Shown: positions 26,960 to 36,044, counted from the first letter of the stretch. The stretch: 64,000 nucleotides of DNA from Staphylococcus sp. (GCA_023665865.1 JAMPDC010000001.1:718360-782359); one strand, 5' to 3'. A program made the numbers and translations. The notes: generated from the sequence alone by a model not told the origin.

Positions 26960-28165
26960 TCAATAACCCAATCTAACCACTTTACCGACAAAAAGGATAG
27001 CATTGGTGCTGTATTCCTCGATAATAAATATAAACGGACGGTTGATATGGATTCTATTCTCGTTTGGACCGGGACTCCCATATCCACCACTTATATTTGA
27101 AACCGTCGCTACCTCCGCTCCCGATTCATCAATCTTAACCGAAGTATATTGCTTGATCTCAAGACCGGTTGCACTCTTGTCATCCGTCATATTTTCTATC
27201 TCTACCGTCCTATTACAATCCAGCCCCATATTACTCATTACCTCTTTTAGGTCCGGATTATAATTTATATTAAATTTCGGGATTAAAATATCAACATCTC
27301 TTATATATAGTGACTCCTTGAGTTCCATCCACTTATCCAGATCCAGACCGGATATCACATCATTTATGTCATGTCCTTCTTCGGCCATCACTACATACAT
27401 TGAAATGGCGCGGTTGCCGTATGGCAACTGAACGACCGTTGTTCTCTCATCGCCTCCTATGTTGACCGCTAATCTTTGGTTCATGGTTGCCACCTTGACT
27501 TCGGAATTGCCATAATTGAAAAATGACTCATCTTGGGTCGACACGAACTTCACGGGCCATGCTGCTTTGAAGTGCACCGCATCGAGAAGCATGAATTTTG
27601 TAGTCGGATCTATAAAATTATATGGAAATATATTCTTGATGACTCCGTCTGTCGCTTCCTTGCACCAGCCATTGATTTTCCCGACGGTAGAATTATCCAA
27701 GAAATCCACCTGTTCCACCGCTGCATTGTAATGGGTCCTTATCATATCCATATAGGATTCCTTGACGGGAAACTTATCAGAATACCAGAATGAGTTTGCC
27801 ACATTGAGAGCAACATCGCTGTCGGCATCCAGCAGTGCCTGGAGCAGAATACTGTTGAGTTCGTTAAGCTCCGCCACCGATTCTCCCTCGCCCATGTGGA
27901 GCATCCGCATGACTGCATCGAGAGTCTCCCCCGAAGCTCCGTTGGCAAACATCGAGAGATCTCTCGCCATACTGAGTGGCGAGATTGCAAAATTTATGTT
28001 ATTGCCTGCAATTTCCTCTTGGTTAACAGCCTTGAGAAAATCGAAAGCGAAACGCGATTCATTATCTACATAAGTCTGCTGGGAGCGGGATAGCGGGATT
28101 TCGGTCCGGGGCTTCTTGCTGACCGCAGGCTCGTCATCTGACGACGTGCAGCTGAAAAAAGCCAT
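26960..28165 (-). CDS. Serpin, lipoprotein form with interrupted signal peptide
   Basis: 401 aa from ATG 28165. Serpin marks: NINFAISPLSMARDLSMFANGASGETLDAVMRML near the N-terminus, NSFWYSDKFPVKESY, INGWCKEATDGVI, FMLLDAVHFKAAWPVKF, and the C-terminal INRPFIFIIEEYSTNAILFVGKV. The reactive-loop hinge reads DESGAEVATVSNIS, partly matching the EEGTEAAAAT form of inhibitory serpins. Serpins trap proteases by cleavage of this loop. Translation from 28165 leaves only five residues before the lipidation Cys; the rest of the signal lies upstream behind an in-frame TGA. It sits 34 bases after a C10 protease gene in the same direction. Confidence 0.85.
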   Translation of the reverse strand: MAFFSCTSSDDEPAVSKKPRTEIPLSRSQQTYVDNESRFAFDFLKAVNQEEIAGNNINFAISPLSMARDLSMFANGASGETLDAVMRMLHMGEGESVAELNELNSILLQALLDADSDVALNVANSFWYSDKFPVKESYMDMIRTHYNAAVEQVDFLDNSTVGKINGWCKEATDGVIKNIFPYNFIDPTTKFMLLDAVHFKAAWPVKFVSTQDESFFNYGNSEVKVATMNQRLAVNIGGDERTTVVQLPYGNRAISMYVVMAEEGHDINDVISGLDLDKWMELKESLYIRDVDILIPKFNINYNPDLKEVMSNMGLDCNRTVEIENMTDDKSATGLEIKQYTSVKIDESGAEVATVSNISGGYGSPGPNENRIHINRPFIFIIEEYSTNAILFVGKVVRLGY

Positions 28166-28210
28166 ACATACAGTTAATCAAATCAAACTGCAAAGTGTTT
28201 TCTTTTTCAT
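28166..28210 (-). pseudogene. Severed serpin signal-peptide start with in-frame TGA
   Basis: An ATG at 28210 opens the serpin frame as MKKKTLCSLI, then TGA (28180-28178), then LTVCMAFFSC directly continuing into the annotated protein. Without the stop this is a normal lipoprotein signal with its lipobox Cys. So the gene seems to carry a single nonsense change in its export signal. Confidence 0.8.
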
Positions 28211-28244
28211 GTCAATGAGGTTTAAAAATTATTATTAAAGGTTT

Positions 28245-29648
28245 TTATTTTATATAATACATTTGAGTAGATCTACGGTCAAACTTATTTCCGCCTGCTT
28301 CCCATTCGGTACACCATGCGTCAAAATAAGTATCATTCTGAGAACCTCCCCAACCCCAGTTCATCTTAAAATAAGTCTTGGATGAGAATTCCCGTTCAAT
28401 TATGATTTCGCCAAAAAGAGCTTCCAATTCAGCCAACGTAATTTCCGGATAAAGATCCGGCCATTCCGCATCTGGGGGCAATGGAGAAGTTGTATAATAA
28501 TTGTAGTATTCTGTCCATTCTGACTCATAGTAATCAATTAAATATGCATGACCAATATTACTGCCATTTATACTGCTTCTTACCACTACAGGATAACCTT
28601 TTTCTAAAACAGAGGCAACATTTCCTGAATCAGCTGACTTTATATCCAGATCAAGGCCTGTTTGATTTTTAAAAAAATTCACACTTATATCAGAGATTGT
28701 CTGTGCCGTCGAACCGTCAGGCCTATGAATTCCTTTATCATCGAATCTATTGTATATCTTTCCATAATCGGTATTTATTGATTTCCCTATATACCCAAGA
28801 AAAATCGCAGTAGGTTTCATATATTCAGGCATGTACCACTTATCAGGATTAGAATTGAACGAATCCCAAACAGAGGAACTTGATCCGGAATATGAGTAAG
28901 TATTGTTTGTGCTATTATATTGCGCATCAGTGACAGTCGCTACAGGACGGCCAAAGTTGTAATGTGAATGATAGAAAAATTGCCCCAAAGCCACTGCCAC
29001 ACACCCCACAGGTGCATGAATAGATGTTTCATCTCTATAAAATGGAGTGTATAGATTGTAATAGCTATCTTGGTCCCACTTGGTTATCAATCGGCCCCCT
29101 TTAGGCATTAAAATCTTAGTGGTAACTTTCGGTTCAGAAGATATTAGAAATTGTTTCTCATCATTTGCATCGGAATATAATTGAAATTCATTGTTAAACA
29201 GTTTCCATTCGCTGCAAATCGTGTCATTCACGATATCCTTTGAATTCCTTATTCCGGCAATGGCATTTGCTGTTTGGTCAAATATTTCCCTCGCAGGATG
29301 TGAATTATCGATAGAATCCAGGTCAAAATGACCGTATGGCGACTTCATCAAAAGCATGGGGACAGACACTTCGTTTGAGAAGACTTCCCAACCTCCGTTA
29401 TCGCCATAATTCACAATATACATAACGGTGTCACCATTAAGAAGATATGGAGTCATCGACATCTCCCCTGAACGGGACTGCTTCGGATGATTCTTCTTAA
29501 CGTAGTTACTGATTGCAACCATTTCAGGTGTTATCTCATCAGAATCCACTGACTTCTGCATCGGCATGTCTGGCGACATGGTGTTTTCGGCACACGAAAT
29601 CAACAAAATCAGGCAAGACAAGGTAAATAAATAAGGTTTTGTTTTCAT
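28245..29648 (-). CDS. C10 family (streptopain-like) cysteine protease, lipoprotein
   Basis: 467 aa. Lipoprotein signal ending LISC (Cys19). A propeptide of about 165 residues precedes the protease. Catalytic Cys216 in APVGCVAVALGQ, His367 in IGHAYLIDYYE, and a KMNWGWGGSQND loop near residue 425, as in SpeB. C10 proteases are secreted and activated by propeptide cleavage; Bacteroides fragilis has several next to inhibitor genes. Here the downstream neighbour is a serpin. AT-rich codon use sets the pair apart from the GC-rich genes around it. Confidence 0.9.
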   Translation of the reverse strand: MKTKPYLFTLSCLILLISCAENTMSPDMPMQKSVDSDEITPEMVAISNYVKKNHPKQSRSGEMSMTPYLLNGDTVMYIVNYGDNGGWEVFSNEVSVPMLLMKSPYGHFDLDSIDNSHPAREIFDQTANAIAGIRNSKDIVNDTICSEWKLFNNEFQLYSDANDEKQFLISSEPKVTTKILMPKGGRLITKWDQDSYYNLYTPFYRDETSIHAPVGCVAVALGQFFYHSHYNFGRPVATVTDAQYNSTNNTYSYSGSSSSVWDSFNSNPDKWYMPEYMKPTAIFLGYIGKSINTDYGKIYNRFDDKGIHRPDGSTAQTISDISVNFFKNQTGLDLDIKSADSGNVASVLEKGYPVVVRSSINGSNIGHAYLIDYYESEWTEYYNYYTTSPLPPDAEWPDLYPEITLAELEALFGEIIIEREFSSKTYFKMNWGWGGSQNDTYFDAWCTEWEAGGNKFDRRSTQMYYIK

Positions 29649-29665
29649 AGCAAAAATATTTTTGG

Positions 29666-29696
29666 TAAAGATACAGAATTTTTGGTTAAAAATCAA
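29666..29696 (-). promoter_or_regulatory. Promoter of the C10 protease-serpin pair
   Basis: Minus strand TTG (29696-29694), 20 bases, TATCTTTA (29673-29666); 17 bases before the protease ATG, so the untranslated leader is very short. Confidence 0.65.
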
Positions 29697-29783
29697 GAAT
29701 CTTTACTATTTTTAACTAAAATTACATTTTCGGGGATTGTACAGATAAAAAACATAGTGACAGCTTATAACACAAAACTTATC

Positions 29784-29814
29784 TTGGCTTATTACGATAA
29801 TTTTTATAATTTTG
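29784..29814 (+). promoter_or_regulatory. Promoter of the GlmU-like gene
   Basis: TTG 29784-29786, 20 bases, TAATTTTG 29807-29814; ATG at 29835. Confidence 0.75.
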
Positions 29815-29834
29815 TAAACTAAATAAATTCATTT

Positions 29835-30998
29835 ATGAAGAATATCATACTTTTTGACCCGGTTGAAGCCCGGGCAGCTCTCCTTCCGCTGACACTCACC
29901 CGTCCCGTAGCGCTCATACGCCATGGCATCACCACTCTCTCCGAGAAGTGGCAGAAAGCCATCCCCGGAACTTACTCATATTCTACCCAGGACTATCTGT
30001 CGATGAAATATCCCATGATTGAAGCCGCCGACGGCGACAATCTCTTCATCGCAGGCAATCTTCATCCCGACAGCTCTCTTGTCGAAGCCATCCTCGCTCT
30101 TCAGCCCGGTCAGGCCCTCGTGGATGGCGAGACCATCCTTGCCCGACGCGGCAACGGCACTCCCACTGACCATATCGCATATTCCGGCCCCGCACCCTTG
30201 GCCGTCAACCATATCTGGGACATCTTCATGACCAACGGTGAAGCCGTGGAGCGCGACTTCGCCGCCTTGACCGAGGGCCGGGAGTCGCAGCCCCTCAGCC
30301 CGACCTGCCGCCTCATCGGCGACCCCTCTCAGCTCTTCATCGAGGAGGGTGCCACGGTCGAAGGCGCTATCATCAACGTCAGCAAAGGCCCGGTCTACGT
30401 CGGGCGTGACGCCGAAATCATGGAAGGCGCCTGCCTCCGCGGCCCGATAGCCCTCTGCGAGCATGCCGTGGTCAACATGGGTGGCAAGATCTATGGCGCC
30501 ACCACTCTCGGCCCCTACTGCAAGGTGGGCGGCGAGCTCAACAATGTCGTGATGACCGGCTTCTCCAACAAAGCCCACGACGGTTTCCTCGGCAACGCCG
30601 TCATCGGCGAATGGTGTAACCTCGGAGCCGGCTGCACTGCCTCAAATCTCAAAAACACCTACGCTCCGGTCAAAATATGGTCAATGGCTGAGGGACGCTT
30701 CGTCAAAACCGACCTCCAGTTCTGCGGACTCATCATGGGCGACCACTCGAAGGCCGGCATCAACACGATGTTCAACACGGCGACAGTCGTCGGCGTCGGC
30801 GTCAACTTCTATGGCGCAGGCTTCCCGCGCACCTTCCTTCAGTCGTTTACCGAAGGCTCTCCCCTCGGGATGAAGCCCGTGATCCTCGACCGCTTCTTCG
30901 ACACCGCCTCACGCATGATGGCACGCCGCCACAAGGAGCTGACCGCGGTCGACAAAGAGATCTTCGTCACCATCCTGCAGCAGACGACGGGAGACTGA
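29835..30998 (+). CDS. Bacteroidetes GlmU-like sugar nucleotidyltransferase/acetyltransferase
   Basis: 387 aa. N-terminal part opens IILFDPVEARAALLPLTLTRPVALIRHGI, a changed nucleotidyltransferase start with an Arg-rich LTRPVA loop. The C-terminal half is a left-handed beta helix of hexapeptides (GATVEGAIINVSKGPVYVGRDAEI, CKVGGELNNVVMTGFSNKAHDGFLGNAVIGEWCNLGAG). This arrangement matches the alternative bacterial GlmU family (TIGR03991 type), proposed to make UDP-GlcNAc where classical GlmU is missing. The aminotransferase gene follows after 57 bases. Confidence 0.88.
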   Translation: MKNIILFDPVEARAALLPLTLTRPVALIRHGITTLSEKWQKAIPGTYSYSTQDYLSMKYPMIEAADGDNLFIAGNLHPDSSLVEAILALQPGQALVDGETILARRGNGTPTDHIAYSGPAPLAVNHIWDIFMTNGEAVERDFAALTEGRESQPLSPTCRLIGDPSQLFIEEGATVEGAIINVSKGPVYVGRDAEIMEGACLRGPIALCEHAVVNMGGKIYGATTLGPYCKVGGELNNVVMTGFSNKAHDGFLGNAVIGEWCNLGAGCTASNLKNTYAPVKIWSMAEGRFVKTDLQFCGLIMGDHSKAGINTMFNTATVVGVGVNFYGAGFPRTFLQSFTEGSPLGMKPVILDRFFDTASRMMARRHKELTAVDKEIFVTILQQTTGD

Positions 30999-31055
30999 GC
31001 AGCCGCGCGAGCCACAGCAAAAACGTAATCACCAAACCTACACACCCAACCAACA

Positions 31056-32255
31056 ATGCCAAACGTATCAGAACGCGGCACCATCATGCCCGCCTCCCCT
31101 ATCCGCCGCCTGGCACCTCTCGCAGGCGAAGCCAAGGCCCGCGGCATCAAAGTCTATCACCTCAACATCGGACAGCCGGATGTCCCCACCCCCAACGAGG
31201 GCCTGGAGGCACTGAAACATATCGACCGCAAGGTGCTTGAATACAGCCCTTCGGCCGGTCTCCCCTCGCTCCGCAGCAAACTCAAGGAGTATTACCACCG
31301 CTTCAATATCGAGGTTGATGTCGACGATATCATCGTCACCACCGGTGGCTCCGAAGCCGTGCTCTTCGCGTTCATGGCCTGCCTCGATCCGGGCGACGAG
31401 ATCATAGTCCCCGAACCGGCCTATGCCAACTACATGGCCTTTGCCATCTCAGCCGGTGCGAAGATCATCACCGTCCCCTCAAACATCGACCAGGGCTTCG
31501 CGCTTCCGCCGGTTGAGAAATTCGAGGAGCTCATCACCCCCCGCACCAAGGGCATCCTCATCTGCAACCCCAACAATCCGACGGGCTATCTCTACACGAT
31601 GAAGGAGATGCTCCAGATACGCGACCTGGTGAAGAAATATGATCTTTTCCTCTTCTCCGACGAGGTCTACCGCGAGTTTTGCTACACGGGGGCTCCCTAC
31701 ATCTCCGCCTTCCATCTCCCCGGCATCGAGGAGCAGGTGGTGCTGATCGACTCCGTGTCGAAGCGCTACAACGAATGTGGCATACGCATCGGCGCCCTCA
31801 TCACCAAGCATCCGCAGCTCAAGACCAACGTCATGAAATTCTGCCAGGCCCGTCTCAGCCCGCCATTGCTCGGCCAGATAGTAGCCGAGGCCTCGATCGA
31901 CACTCCGAGCGAATATATGCTCGCCACCTACAACGAGTATGTCGAGCGCCGCAAATTCCTCATCGACGAGCTCAACAAGATCCCCGGCTGCTATACGCCG
32001 ATCCCGATGGGAGCCTTCTATACTGTCGTGAAACTGCCTGTGGACGATGCCGACAAATTCTGCCAATGGTGTCTGCGCGACTTCAATCTTGACGGCGAGA
32101 CCATCTTCATGGCCCCTGCCTCGGGCTTCTACACCACTCCCGGAATGGGCAAGGATGAAGTCCGTATGGCCTATGTCCTGAAAAAAGAAGACCTCGCACG
32201 CGCTATGAAGGTTCTCGCCGCCGCGCTTAAGGAATATCCCGGACGCACAATCTGA
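31056..32255 (+). CDS. PLP-dependent class I/II aminotransferase
   Basis: 399 aa, fold type I. YHLNIGQPDVPTP at the N-terminus, VTTGGSEAVLFAF for cofactor phosphate, CNPNNPTGYLYT, DEVYREFCY, PLP lysine in SVSKRYNECGIRIG, and VRMAYV near the end with the carboxylate-binding Arg. The normal aspartate aminotransferase motif SKxxxxxGxRxG is kept. Likely makes aspartate or aromatic/branched amino acids; exact substrate not readable. Confidence 0.9.
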   Translation: MPNVSERGTIMPASPIRRLAPLAGEAKARGIKVYHLNIGQPDVPTPNEGLEALKHIDRKVLEYSPSAGLPSLRSKLKEYYHRFNIEVDVDDIIVTTGGSEAVLFAFMACLDPGDEIIVPEPAYANYMAFAISAGAKIITVPSNIDQGFALPPVEKFEELITPRTKGILICNPNNPTGYLYTMKEMLQIRDLVKKYDLFLFSDEVYREFCYTGAPYISAFHLPGIEEQVVLIDSVSKRYNECGIRIGALITKHPQLKTNVMKFCQARLSPPLLGQIVAEASIDTPSEYMLATYNEYVERRKFLIDELNKIPGCYTPIPMGAFYTVVKLPVDDADKFCQWCLRDFNLDGETIFMAPASGFYTTPGMGKDEVRMAYVLKKEDLARAMKVLAAALKEYPGRTI

Positions 32256-32303
32256 GCTGAACGGGACCGGCCCCGCTCCGGCACAAATTAAAAAATTATT
32301 GTT

Positions 32304-32363
32304 AAATCCTGACTGAAATTTCACGTTTTACGTCGATATTTCAGTCAGGATTTCGTATCTTTG
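32304..32363 (+). promoter_or_regulatory. 16-base inverted repeat abutting the ROK kinase promoter
   Basis: Arms 32304-32319 and 32338-32353 (AAATCCTGACTGAAAT and its exact complement) surround an 18-base loop. A -7 element TAT-CTTTG follows at 32356-32363. The repeat covers the place of the -33 element, so it could be an operator for the ROK gene as well as a terminator of the aminotransferase. Confidence 0.65.
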
Positions 32364-32414
32364 ACAACCTCTAATAATCAAATCCTTAAAAACAATCTCA
32401 AAAGTTTCTTTCCA

Positions 32415-33428
32415 ATGAGCAAACCTTACGTTTTAGGTATCGACATAGGCGGTACTAACACCGTTTTCGGCATTGTTGACGCCCGTGGCGTCGTACTCGC
32501 AAGTTCTTCCATCAAGACTTTGAAGCATACCGACTTCAACCTCTATCTTGATGAACTTTATACAGAAGTCAACCGCCTCCTTGAGGCAAACGACGCTGTC
32601 GACAAGATTCTCGGCATCGGCATCGGCGCTCCCAACGCCAACTACTATACCGGCATGATCGAAGGCAAAGTCAATCTTCCCTGGCCCTCACCCCTGCCCC
32701 TCGCACAACTCGTGAGCGAGAAATTCGGCATCCCCGTCTCCATCACCAACGACGCCAATGCCGCAGCTATCGGCGAGATGACCTACGGTGCAGCCAAAGG
32801 TCTACACGACTTCATCATGATCACACTCGGCACAGGTGTCGGCAGCGGCATCGTGATCAACGGACAGCTCGTCTACGGCCATGACGGTTTCGCCGGTGAG
32901 CTCGGCCACTCGATCATCCGCCGCAACAACGGCCGTCTCTGCGGCTGTGGCCGCACGGGCTGTCTCGAAGCCTATTGCTCAGCTACCGGTGTCGCCCGCA
33001 CTGCCCGCGAATTTCTTGAGATCCGCGACGACAAGTCGCTCCTGCGCGATCTCCCCATCGACGCCATCACTTCAAAGGATGTCTATGACGCCGCCATCAA
33101 GGGCGACAAACTTGCCAACGAAATCTTTGAATATACCGGCAATATCCTCGGTGAGGCATTTGCCGACTTCACAGTCTTCTCATCCCCTGAGGCCATCATC
33201 CTCTTCGGCGGTCTTGCCAAGTCGGGTGATCTCCTCCTGCGCCCTATCCGCGAATCTATGGAAAAACACATGCTCCATATCTTCAAGGGCAAGGTGAAAG
33301 TCATTCTTTCGGAGCTCAAGGAAGCCGACGCTGCTGTCCTCGGCGCAAGCGCACTCGGTTGGGAAGCCGGCAAGGCAAACGTAGCCCCCAATCCCGTTGC
33401 TCTCCCCCCTGCAGCGACCCAAGAATAA
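32415..33428 (+). CDS. ROK family sugar kinase (glucokinase-like)
   Basis: 337 aa from ATG 32415. ATP site GIDIGGTNTVFGIVD at residues 8-22, DANAAAIGEMTYGAA, TLGTGVGSGIVINGQLVYG, the substrate Glu-His GELGHSII, and the zinc motif CGCGRTGCLEAYCS. No DNA-binding domain, so a kinase rather than a repressor. Phosphorylates glucose or a related hexose in the cytoplasm. Own promoter with an inverted repeat; strong terminator after it. Confidence 0.9.
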   Translation: MSKPYVLGIDIGGTNTVFGIVDARGVVLASSSIKTLKHTDFNLYLDELYTEVNRLLEANDAVDKILGIGIGAPNANYYTGMIEGKVNLPWPSPLPLAQLVSEKFGIPVSITNDANAAAIGEMTYGAAKGLHDFIMITLGTGVGSGIVINGQLVYGHDGFAGELGHSIIRRNNGRLCGCGRTGCLEAYCSATGVARTAREFLEIRDDKSLLRDLPIDAITSKDVYDAAIKGDKLANEIFEYTGNILGEAFADFTVFSSPEAIILFGGLAKSGDLLLRPIRESMEKHMLHIFKGKVKVILSELKEADAAVLGASALGWEAGKANVAPNPVALPPAATQE

Positions 33429-33460
33429 AAAAACAGATATATCAAACGTAGAATATACGT

Positions 33461-33512
33461 TCAGCCCCTGGAAGAATCTTTGCGACTCACCTCCGGGGGC
33501 TGATGTTTTTTT
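33461..33512 (+). terminator. Terminator of the ROK kinase gene
   Basis: TCAGCCCCTGGA pairs with TCCGGGGGCTGA (12 pairs, one wobble), followed after three bases by seven T. Confidence 0.85.
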
Positions 33513-33544
33513 CTTTTGCACTTGATGCTCCGTCACCGATATGG

Positions 33545-34054
33545 CTATGCTCCAATCTGTCGGTTTATAGCCTCCACAATCTTGTCGTGATTATTGCAAC
33601 TGATGACATATTTGCGCCCTGATTTCAACTCAACGAGAAAACTCTCGTTCCAGTTGCCCACATAGGCAAAATAGCGGCCGATAGCGGGGCTCGTGAACCA
33701 TCCCCAATAGCCTATGAATCCACCACCGCCCAACAGTCGGCGACGCACGTCGGTCATCGTCCGCGAGTGAGGCAACACACGCGCGATCTCATCAACAGAT
33801 ATCTTGCGTGCAGGCGAGCATATACGTGAAATCTTCAGCCAACCATCGCCAACGCTTACGTAGCAGGGACTGTAGCAGAGACTGGCCACTACGATGATTA
33901 TAAACGCTGCGATCACAGCCCACCGGATCCATCCGATATTTTCATCCCAATGCCGGAAGCATATAATGGAGAAGAACGCGAGAAGCATTATTGATACGAC
34001 AGCGACCGAGGGACTATAGTTTACTCTCTCTTTAATAACAGGCATAGAGTTCAT
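33545..34054 (-). CDS. Membrane protein with PH-like domain, unknown function
   Basis: 169 aa from ATG 34054. Two hydrophobic segments near residues 15-35 and 43-63 form a hairpin, followed by a cytoplasmic or periplasmic domain of about 100 residues: SVGDGWLKISRICSPARKISVDEIARVLPHS, FIGYWGWFTSPAIGRYFAYVGNWNESFLVELKSGRKYVISCNN. The strand order and KYVISC(N)N ending resemble bacterial PH domains. Other genes with this plan are of unknown role. Confidence 0.72.
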   Translation of the reverse strand: MNSMPVIKERVNYSPSVAVVSIMLLAFFSIICFRHWDENIGWIRWAVIAAFIIIVVASLCYSPCYVSVGDGWLKISRICSPARKISVDEIARVLPHSRTMTDVRRRLLGGGGFIGYWGWFTSPAIGRYFAYVGNWNESFLVELKSGRKYVISCNNHDKIVEAINRQIGA

Positions 34055-34114
34055 GGTTTTTATTAGTTTACGGCAAAGATAGTCATTTACAAGCATATAA
34101 TAATCATCCTGCTA

Positions 34115-34168
34115 CAAAAAAGATCACAGTCATCGGACCTTCTCCTTTCGGGGAAACGATCCGATGAC
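34115..34168 (-). terminator. Terminator of the MBL-fold gene
   Basis: Minus strand: GTCATCGGA/TCCGATGAC nine-pair stem followed within ten bases by six T (plus-strand 34115-34120). Confidence 0.75.
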
Positions 34169-34209
34169 CGTGAGCTGTATTTTCTATGCGTGACGCAGAT
34201 ACGTCAGGA

Positions 34210-34938
34210 CTATTTTATCTCCACGCTGAAACCAGGTTTGTCGAGACAATAGCATTTTGTGGCGGCTCCCTCAGGGACATACGAGCTGAAATCACATGCC
34301 TTCTGCGGCTCACCCCAGAAGTGCATCGGGAAGAAATTGTCGACCTTGACTTTCTTGAGAAAGATTTCGGCGCCCTTGGCGAAGCCGGCACCCATGCGGG
34401 CATCGACAGGAAACATCGCCACCTTTATCTCGGGGATTTCCTCGGCGATACGGTTGACGATAGTGGTGAACTTCGCCTCAGCCTTGGCGATCTCGCGGTC
34501 GGTCGACTCCTCGCTCCAATGCCAGTCGTTGAGGTCTCCGGCATGGAAGACCACCTCTCCATCGGGGAGAGTGATGGCATAGCTGACACCGGCGTCGGTA
34601 GAGCCGTAGGCCTTGACCTGCTTGGTGCCCGGGATCTGGTCAATGACATCGCCGGCCGACATCCACGCGACAGAGATTCCTGTCTTCGGGACTAATTTCG
34701 AGAATATATCATTGGCGAGCACATAGACACGCTTGCGGTCCTGTGCAAGTTCAAAAATCGACGTATTGAAATGGTCGGGATGATGATGGGACACAAAAAA
34801 GACCACATCTTTCGAAGGATTGTCTTTCAAAACTTTCTCAAGTTTTTTGTCCGGATCCTTGTAGTAGTCAAACACCATGACGGCCTGCGGAGTGGTTAGT
34901 GCAAATCCGCTGTGGTCAAGATATGTAACAGTAATCAT
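34210..34938 (-). CDS. MBL-fold metallohydrolase, UlaG/RomA-like
   Basis: 242 aa, no signal peptide. Metal site SHHHPDHF near residues 50-57, later HAGDLNDWHW and PMHFWGE supplying the remaining His/Asp ligands. The opening TVTYLDHSGFAL is typical of UlaG-like lactonase-fold hydrolases. Likely hydrolyses a lactone or phosphodiester; substrate unknown. Alone on its transcript. Confidence 0.87.
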   Translation of the reverse strand: MITVTYLDHSGFALTTPQAVMVFDYYKDPDKKLEKVLKDNPSKDVVFFVSHHHPDHFNTSIFELAQDRKRVYVLANDIFSKLVPKTGISVAWMSAGDVIDQIPGTKQVKAYGSTDAGVSYAITLPDGEVVFHAGDLNDWHWSEESTDREIAKAEAKFTTIVNRIAEEIPEIKVAMFPVDARMGAGFAKGAEIFLKKVKVDNFFPMHFWGEPQKACDFSSYVPEGAATKCYCLDKPGFSVEIK

Positions 34939-35076
34939 AGCTCTATAATTTTTTTTATTTATTAGTTTTAGATATCATTGCCGATGGGTGCTGCAAAGAA
35001 GATGCCGTCTTCGCCACACTCACTATATATCTAACGTAGAGCTACGGTCGGGTGTTCAGTCTCCGCTACACTTATA

Positions 35077-36006
35077 TCAATGTCTGTAGCGCTTGAGGAT
35101 GCCGTCTTCAAAGACGAGATAGATACCGTTTTCATAAAGCCACACTTCCCGGATGTAGGAATTGTCAGCGCCGCGGTCGACCTCTCTCGGCGCTCCGAGA
35201 GCGAGACGACACTCATCGCGGGTCATCTCGAGAGCTACACGACCGTTGACGATGCGCTCCCAGTTTTCATCAGTGACCGAGGGATATTTCAAACGCGGAT
35301 TGGTAAACGAAAACAGAACAGGGAAGGAGCGTGGAGTGTAGCCACGCGGTCCCGGGTGAAGGAAGATCCTTGCGGAAGTCCCGCGCTCGTCGGTAAACGA
35401 GACTTTGACGGGATAGATATCATTGCCCGGCGTCACAGAGTCGATGGTGACAGGTACAAACTGGCGTCCGCTAACCGAATTGTCGGCATCGTCGCGCCAT
35501 GTGCGGGTCAACACATAGAGTCTGAGTCCCTGGAGGAGCCCGCGGGCTTCATCCACAAGACTCTCCTGGATGGTGAAAGGGATGTTGAGTGTCTCCTGAT
35601 CCATCACTCTCGCCAACGGACGGTTGATACGATAGACAAAGGTGCGTCCCCCCTCTCCGGCAAAGCTCAGGTCGGTCACGGACGTACCGGTGATCGACGG
35701 CGATTCCTTCGCACCGGTAAAAATCAGCGTGGAGCCACCGAGCGAATCAAAAGGCGAAGCTGTCGCACCGAATATGAGGCGGATCTTGTCGTCGGTAACA
35801 CGAAACCTCTTCCCCGGCCTCCACTCCGCGAGGCTTTCGTTGGTGACATTTGCCAGAAACGTATCCTCGGGAGTGGTTGTGATGTTTTCCTTGCGCACGT
35901 CGCGGACGCTGACAGTGGGAGTGTACTCCACGCCTGTGAAACAACCGCTCAGAAGCGCCATCAATGATAATATCGGAAGAAGGTTAAGCCGGGTCAGGGA
36001 TTTCAT
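35077..36006 (-). CDS. Lipoprotein with BamE/SmpA-like C-terminus
   Basis: 309 aa. Lipoprotein signal ending LLSGC (Cys22). Residues 30-230 are strand-rich and unassigned. The last 60 residues read MTRDECRLALGAPREVDRGAD...REVWLYENGIYLVFEDGILKRYR, the pattern of the BamE/SmpA small domain (MTxxEVxxxLGxP...W.Y..G..L.F.dG). In Proteobacteria that domain belongs to the BAM outer-membrane assembly complex; fusion to a long N-terminal region is unusual. 38 bases after the prolyl oligopeptidase gene in the same direction. Confidence 0.75.
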   Translation of the reverse strand: MKSLTRLNLLPILSLMALLSGCFTGVEYTPTVSVRDVRKENITTTPEDTFLANVTNESLAEWRPGKRFRVTDDKIRLIFGATASPFDSLGGSTLIFTGAKESPSITGTSVTDLSFAGEGGRTFVYRINRPLARVMDQETLNIPFTIQESLVDEARGLLQGLRLYVLTRTWRDDADNSVSGRQFVPVTIDSVTPGNDIYPVKVSFTDERGTSARIFLHPGPRGYTPRSFPVLFSFTNPRLKYPSVTDENWERIVNGRVALEMTRDECRLALGAPREVDRGADNSYIREVWLYENGIYLVFEDGILKRYRH

Positions 36007-36044
36007 TTCAGATTTCGATCTGTATATGGGGATATATAGATGAG

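Noticed and set aside
35035-35046. CGTAGAGCTACG palindrome between the MBL and BamE-like genes
   Set aside because: Only 12 bases, not near a recognisable promoter; too little to call an operator.
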